Source: a virus. Taken from it: 46,520 nucleotides of DNA. Each line of letters starts with the position of its first letter. The stretch's first letter is position 1. Below are positions 42,064 through 46,520 of the stretch, in pieces. The translations under genes were made by a program, and so were the position numbers. Where the stretch lies: the IMG/VR virus record IMGVR_UViG_3300008117_000107, positions 1-46,520 of that record. The stretch is one strand, 5' to 3'. The notes under the pieces were generated by a model, which saw nothing but the letters and a program-made list of their open reading frames with translations, was not told the origin of the DNA and did not search any database.

Positions 42064-45000
42064 TGAGTTTTACACATCTGCATGTTCACTCATACTATTC
42101 ATTAATGGATGGTCTTAATTCGCCTGCAGACTTAGTTAAAGCAGCAAAAGATGCTGGGCAAACAGCATTAGCAATTACTGACCACGGAACATTGTCTTCA
42201 CATCGTGAAATGCAAATAGCCTGTAAGGAACAGGGTATAAAGCCTATACTTGGGGTAGAGGCGTATATATCTCCTACAGATAGATTTGATCGTTCGTCTA
42301 AAACAGATAAATCAATTCAGGCCTATAACCATATTATTCTACTTGCTAAAAACAAAAAGGGTTTAGAGAACATAAATATTTTGCAAGAGCTCGCATGGAA
42401 CGAAGGCTTTTATCACAAGCCACGTATTGATAGGGAGATACTTAATGAATACTCGGAAGGCGTTATTGTATTGTCTGGATGCCTTAATGGCCTCATCTCT
42501 AAATGCATCGAGAAAAACGAGTTCTCTGAAGCTAAACTTATTCTCAAAGATTTTAAGAAAAATTTCGGTGAAGATTTTTATATTGAGGTTCAGGCTCACA
42601 ATCCGAAAGAAATAAATGAAGGCCTATTGGCGCTAGCAGATGAGCTTAAAATTAAAGCGGTGGCAACAGGAGATGCTCACTTTGCCAAAGAAGAAGATAG
42701 AGTTTTAGAAGAAGCAATGCTTATCTTATCTACATCTCCAAAAGCAGATAAAGAAGCAGATTTTGAAATGTCTAGACAGATTAAAGATATGTTAGATAGA
42801 TTCAATTATCTATATCCTGATAGAAAAATATCATTTGTTGACTATAATTTATTTATTCAGACTAGGGCTGAAATAGAGGCGGACTTTAAAAAGGCTGGCA
42901 TAGATAGAACCGACATATATACCAATACCATGGAGATAGCCCATAAAATTGAAGAATACGACTTCTACCAGGGGTTGGACCTCCTGCCTGTTCCTAAGAC
43001 CAATGCTGACCAAAAGCTCCGCCAGATGGCCTTAGAGGGCCTTAAAAGGCTAGATCTGGACAAAGAGCAGGTCTACTTAGACAGAATTGAGGAAGAGTTA
43101 TCTATAATTAAAGATAAGTCTTTTGCCTCATATTTTCTTGTTGTGGCAGACATGGTTAACTGGGCAAAGGATAACGATATTGTTGTAGGGCCAGGGCGTG
43201 GCTCTGCAGCAGGCTCCCTTGTATGCTACACATTAGGAATTACAGATGTAGATCCAATTAAATATGACCTTCTATTTTTCCGATTTATTAATCCTGAACG
43301 TAATGACTTTCCAGACATAGATACAGATTTTGAAGATCGTCGCCGTAAAGAAGTTAAAGAATATTTAAAAAAGAAATTTAAGCATGTTGCTTCTATTTCT
43401 ACATACACTTATTTCAAAGACAAAGGCGTAATTCGTGATGCTGCTCGTGTGTTCATGGTTCCGCTTTCAGATGTAAATCGTGCCATGAAATCAATTGATA
43501 CATTCGAAGACTTTATAGATTCTCCAAACACAAAAGAATTTAGAATGAAATACCCAGAGGTCTTGTGGCTTGCAGAACGTTTACGTGGAAAGATTAGGTC
43601 TGTTGGAGTACACGCTGCTGGAGTTGTGGTTGCTAAAGATGATATTAGAAAGTATGCGCCAGTAGAATCTAGGGCGGATGCAGACGACGATGTTTCTGGA
43701 AGAATTCCTGTGGTTGCGTACGACATGGATACTGTTGCAGATATAGGATTAATTAAGCTAGATGCACTGGGACTAAAAACGCTTTCAGTTATTTCTGACA
43801 CATTAAAATCAATTAAGAAAAGAACCAAAGAGGATATAGTTTTATCAAGGTTGCCGCTAGACGATAAACTTGTATATAAAACATTAAGCGAAGGATATAC
43901 AAAGGGTGTCTTCCAGGCTGAAGCTACCCCTTATACAAACCTACTTATCAAAATGGGAGTTGATAAGTTTGAAGATCTTGCTGCATCAAATGCATTGGTT
44001 CGCCCAGGGGCTATGAATACAGTAGGAGCTTCATATGTTAAGCGTAAACACGGAGATGAAGCGGTACAATTTATCCATCCAATTATGAAGCCGTTTACCG
44101 AGAACACATATGGTGTTATTATATACCAAGAGCAGGTTATGCAGGCATGCGTACACCTAGGAGGGATGACTTGGTCAGAAGCCGATAAGGTTCGCAAGAT
44201 CATTGGTAAAAAGAAAGATGCAAAAGAGTTCGACCAGTTCAAGGATAAATTTATTGTTGGGGCTTCAAAACACATTTCTAAGAAGCAAGCCGAAGACCTC
44301 TGGCACATGTTTGAGGCTCATGCGGGGTATTCTTTCAATCGTTCTCATGCCGTTGCTTATTCTCTTCTTTCTTATTATACTGCTTGGCTTAAGCATTATT
44401 TCCCTCTTGATTTTATGTTTTCAATTCTTAAAAACGAAAACGATAAGGATGCTAGAACTGAGTACCTCATTGAGGCAAAAAGATTAGGGCTTAAGGTATC
44501 ACTTCCTCACATCAATGAATCAGAAATTAATTTTTCATTAAAAGATAATAAAATTGTTTTTGGACTTGCTGAAATTAAATTTATATCTGACAGCATTGCA
44601 AATAAAATTTTAGCTTTGCGACCATTTAAAGACTACGCAGACTTTATAGAAAAAGCTTCTAAAAAAGGCAGTGGAATAAATAGTAGAGCAGTTTCAGCAT
44701 TAAACGCAATTGGCGGTGCAGCATTTGAAGACAACAAAAGGTCTGGAAATGAAAAGGATAGTTATTATGAATATTTAGGTATACCTACATTTAACCTAGA
44801 GGGTATTCCTCCAAGAATTAAATCGCAAGCAAGGCCAATTGAAGAGTTTGACGACTTAGGTTCTTTTGTAATGTTCGGAATGGCTAAGTCTATTAAAAGA
44901 GGAAGCGGATGGGCAAGGGTAGAGTTGGTTGACGAAACTGGATCAATAGGATTATTTGATACAGAGCAAACAAAAATAGAAACTGGGCAAATGTATTTTG

Positions 45001-45332
45001 TTTTAGTTGGAGATAATAGAATTGCAAGGTATGTAAAGGTATCTGACGTAAGTCCTGATTCAAAAGATATATTCGTAGACTTTCTTTATAGAAAACAATA
45101 CGACCTTGCGGAAGGCGAGTACTATGTGGTAAACTTTACTCCCTATGTGACAAAAGCAGGAAAGACTATGAGCCATATTGTATTATCAAATAAAGATAAA
45201 GATCTTACACGAGCCATTGCTTTTCCAAGTATGTATAAGATGTCTCTTGCAAAAATGCGAGAAGGCATGAGTTGTAAAGTGGTTTTGTCAAAACTAGATG
45301 ACGGAACTCTTATGGTAAAGGAAATAAAATGA
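42063..45332 (+). CDS. dnaE: DNA polymerase III alpha subunit (DnaE-type)
   Basis: A 1089-residue polymerase. I prefer the ATG at 42063, which overlaps the previous stop, over one 18 bases earlier. The N-terminal PHP domain keeps the metal ligands: H-L-H-V-H near residue 5, ITDHG, GVEAYI and TGDAHF. The palm has GPGRGSAAGSLVCY, then PDIDTDFEDRRR with catalytic Asp at 418/420/422, and D567 in GLIKLDALGL. The fingers (EAHAGYSFNRSHAVAYSLLSY) and a C-terminal OB-like region follow. It synthesises phage DNA with the primase and helicase. The intact PHP domain suggests its own 3'-5' proofreading. Confidence 0.95.
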   Translation: MSFTHLHVHSYYSLMDGLNSPADLVKAAKDAGQTALAITDHGTLSSHREMQIACKEQGIKPILGVEAYISPTDRFDRSSKTDKSIQAYNHIILLAKNKKGLENINILQELAWNEGFYHKPRIDREILNEYSEGVIVLSGCLNGLISKCIEKNEFSEAKLILKDFKKNFGEDFYIEVQAHNPKEINEGLLALADELKIKAVATGDAHFAKEEDRVLEEAMLILSTSPKADKEADFEMSRQIKDMLDRFNYLYPDRKISFVDYNLFIQTRAEIEADFKKAGIDRTDIYTNTMEIAHKIEEYDFYQGLDLLPVPKTNADQKLRQMALEGLKRLDLDKEQVYLDRIEEELSIIKDKSFASYFLVVADMVNWAKDNDIVVGPGRGSAAGSLVCYTLGITDVDPIKYDLLFFRFINPERNDFPDIDTDFEDRRRKEVKEYLKKKFKHVASISTYTYFKDKGVIRDAARVFMVPLSDVNRAMKSIDTFEDFIDSPNTKEFRMKYPEVLWLAERLRGKIRSVGVHAAGVVVAKDDIRKYAPVESRADADDDVSGRIPVVAYDMDTVADIGLIKLDALGLKTLSVISDTLKSIKKRTKEDIVLSRLPLDDKLVYKTLSEGYTKGVFQAEATPYTNLLIKMGVDKFEDLAASNALVRPGAMNTVGASYVKRKHGDEAVQFIHPIMKPFTENTYGVIIYQEQVMQACVHLGGMTWSEADKVRKIIGKKKDAKEFDQFKDKFIVGASKHISKKQAEDLWHMFEAHAGYSFNRSHAVAYSLLSYYTAWLKHYFPLDFMFSILKNENDKDARTEYLIEAKRLGLKVSLPHINESEINFSLKDNKIVFGLAEIKFISDSIANKILALRPFKDYADFIEKASKKGSGINSRAVSALNAIGGAAFEDNKRSGNEKDSYYEYLGIPTFNLEGIPPRIKSQARPIEEFDDLGSFVMFGMAKSIKRGSGWARVELVDETGSIGLFDTEQTKIETGQMYFVLVGDNRIARYVKVSDVSPDSKDIFVDFLYRKQYDLAEGEYYVVNFTPYVTKAGKTMSHIVLSNKDKDLTRAIAFPSMYKMSLAKMREGMSCKVVLSKLDDGTLMVKEIK

Positions 45333-45613
45333 GTGAAGAGCAAGTTGTTGTAAATCAAGAACCAGATTTTGATGTAAATGAAGTTCAAGCACAATTAACT
45401 GCAAGTAAGGTTCTAATTTCAATCTTAGAAACTCTAGGACAAGTAACAGTGCCAACTAAAACTTTGTTTGAGGCAAACAATAAAGACAAAGAATTAGTTG
45501 TAGACTATGACGAAAAAACCCTAAGCTTTATCTTTAGGCTTCCTAGAGAAGAAGACATGGTATACAATGCAGAATTAATAGAAGAAAATGAGTTGATTAA
45601 TGACTTCGAATAG
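45329..45613 (+). CDS. Small acidic protein, unknown function
   Basis: A 94-residue acidic protein that starts in the last codons of the polymerase (ATGA overlap, AAGGAA upstream). It has a VNEVQAQLTASKVLISILETLGQVTVPTKTLFEAN helix and a beta hairpin (KELVVDYDEKTLSFIFRLPREEDM). No Cys, membrane segment or catalytic motif appears. Similar short genes follow DnaE in other phages, but I cannot name a family. It overlaps the MazG-like gene by 14 bases, so it belongs to the same operon. Confidence 0.6.
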   Translation: MSEEQVVVNQEPDFDVNEVQAQLTASKVLISILETLGQVTVPTKTLFEANNKDKELVVDYDEKTLSFIFRLPREEDMVYNAELIEENELINDFE

Positions 45614-45947
45614 TATTGTTACTGAGTACGGCTTAGACGCTTTATCAGCACTTTTGCATGAGGCGGCAAGGCAAAAAGGTTTTTGGGATGGCGAATACAC
45701 TAATGATAAGATAGGCAATAAGCTAGCCCTTGTACATTCTGAAGTAACAGAGGTGTTAGAGGCAATTAGAAAATCTAAAGGCAGCGAGCATATAGTAGAA
45801 GAAATTGCAGACATTTTAATTAGAGTCCTTGATGTCTATGCTGCAATGAGAAATGAAGAACAAGTTATTCACAGCTTAGATGAAATTTTAGAAAACAAAA
45901 TAAATAAAAATAAAGAACGCCCAAGACTTCACGGCAACCTATTTTAA
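45600..45947 (+). CDS. MazG-like nucleotide pyrophosphohydrolase
   Basis: A 115-residue helical protein. The helix LALVHSEVTEVLEAI carries the E-x2-E metal-binding motif, and the second helix IVEEIADILIRVLDVYA carries E-E-x2-D. Together these are the MazG or dUTPase-like fold that hydrolyses nucleotide triphosphates. Phage MazG proteins are thought to lower (p)ppGpp or clear non-canonical nucleotides during infection. Length and single domain match the phage type. The gene precedes the RecA promoter and ends the polymerase operon. Confidence 0.8.
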   Translation: MTSNSIVTEYGLDALSALLHEAARQKGFWDGEYTNDKIGNKLALVHSEVTEVLEAIRKSKGSEHIVEEIADILIRVLDVYAAMRNEEQVIHSLDEILENKINKNKERPRLHGNLF

Positions 45948-45956
45948 TGATATAAT
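45948..45956 (+). promoter_or_regulatory. Extended -10 promoter for recA
   Basis: TGA plus TATAAT at 45951-45956, right after the MazG-like gene's stop. The start codon at 45981 follows a weak AGAAAG site. A TTCACG lies 17 bases upstream as a partial -35 box. Confidence 0.6.
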
Positions 45957-45980
45957 AAGCAGAGAGAAGAAAGAATAATA

Positions 45981-46520
45981 ATGGAAATTATACTAGACGA
46001 TATACTAGCAAAACTAGATCCAAAAACAAGAGCACGAGTTCAATCAGCAGTAGATGTAAATGTAGATAAGCAGCCTACGCCAAGCATAGGGCTAAACCTT
46101 GCTTTAAAAGGCGGACTTGCTTATGGAAGACAGATTCTTGTTTGGGGAAATAAATCTGCGGGTAAATCTTCTTTTTGCTTACAGATGTTGGCCCTGGCAC
46201 AAAAAGAAGGTAAGAGTTGTGCCTGGATTGATGCAGAGCATTCTTATGATCCAGATTGGGCAAGGAGCCTCGGCGTAGATTCAGAAAAATTAATTTATTC
46301 ACAAGCAAAAACTGTAAATGATATGGTAGATGTTGCAACTAAGTTAATGGAAGCAGAAGTCGATATTATTGTTGTTGACTCTATCTCGGCATTGCTACCA
46401 GCAATTTACTTTGAAAAAGATGGAAACGAATTAAAAGATTTGCAAGACACTAAGCAAATCGGTGCAGAAGCAAAGGATATGACTCACGCAGTCAAAATGT
46501 TAAACTATGCAAACAAAAAT
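45981..46520 (+). CDS. recA: RecA-like recombinase, 5' part (runs off window)
   Basis: A reading frame of 180 codons open to the window edge. It starts ATGGAAATTATACT after a TGATATAAT promoter and a weak AGAAAG site. Residues 34-55 (TPSIGLNLALKGGLAYGRQ) lead to Walker A GNKSAGKSS at 56-64. AWIDAEHSYDPDW follows near 81, as in RecA, and DIIVVDSISAL near 128 is Walker B. It should promote strand exchange in phage recombination and repair. The N-terminal domain of host RecA is much shortened here; phage recombinases often lack it. The C-terminus is outside the window. Confidence 0.9.
   Translation, partial: MEIILDDILAKLDPKTRARVQSAVDVNVDKQPTPSIGLNLALKGGLAYGRQILVWGNKSAGKSSFCLQMLALAQKEGKSCAWIDAEHSYDPDWARSLGVDSEKLIYSQAKTVNDMVDVATKLMEAEVDIIVVDSISALLPAIYFEKDGNELKDLQDTKQIGAEAKDMTHAVKMLNYANKN

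Noticed and set aside
1-46520. tRNA, rRNA, insertion sequence, integrase, terminase, holin or endolysin
   Set aside because: I looked for these by motif and saw none. A tRNA search program could still find a short one that I missed.

Overview
The window is a segment of a tailed double-stranded DNA phage genome, open at both ends. All genes I accept lie on the + strand. They are tightly packed, often with ATGA or TAATG overlaps, and there is no gene-free stretch over 300 bases. It encodes an HK97-type capsid and a long non-contractile tail: tail tube, a tail assembly chaperone pair joined by a frameshift, and a 2115-residue tape measure, with no sheath or baseplate-wedge genes seen. This is siphovirus morphology. 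The DNA is visibly AT-rich. The MerR-like helix-turn-helix protein resembles one I know from actinobacteriophages, and five genes lack a Shine-Dalgarno sequence but have a -10 box 6-8 nt before the ATG, as in leaderless transcripts. An AT-rich, perhaps aquatic, actinobacterial host is therefore plausible, but this is inference.

Region 1 (1-12264) is a large host-recognition island. It holds two glycine-rich adhesin-like proteins, small fibre-associated proteins, LamG-like proteins, two collagen-like (Gly-Pro-Thr) fibres, a glycosyltransferase between those two fibres, and Ig/FN3-like proteins. Both collagen-like fibres carry a cupredoxin-like domain that keeps the full set of type-1 copper ligands. 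The second collagen-like gene is broken by a 2-nt deletion next to one copy of an exact 59-bp direct repeat.

Region 2 (12331-21517) is the head and neck module: a small protein, portal, prohead protease fused to a scaffold-like tail, major capsid protein, connector and completion proteins, tail terminator candidate, tail tube and tail chaperones. Region 3 (21527-36514) holds the tape measure, distal tail and tip proteins, and a large fibre ending in an S74 intramolecular chaperone. No terminase, lysin, holin or integrase gene is visible.

Region 4 (36600-46520) is the DNA metabolism module: metallophosphoesterase, small zinc-binding proteins, MerR-like regulator, DnaB-like helicase, DnaG-like primase, a gp32-like single-strand binding protein, a DnaE-type polymerase with an intact PHP domain, MazG-like pyrophosphohydrolase and a RecA-like recombinase cut by the window end. 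Together these make a near-complete phage replisome.

Transcription appears to use extended -10 promoters (TGnTATAAT-like). I find eleven sites at gene or operon starts, ten with the TG. Three hairpin terminators follow the capsid gene, the tail-tube gene and the SSB gene, and a fourth lies immediately downstream of a strong promoter at 36519-36546.
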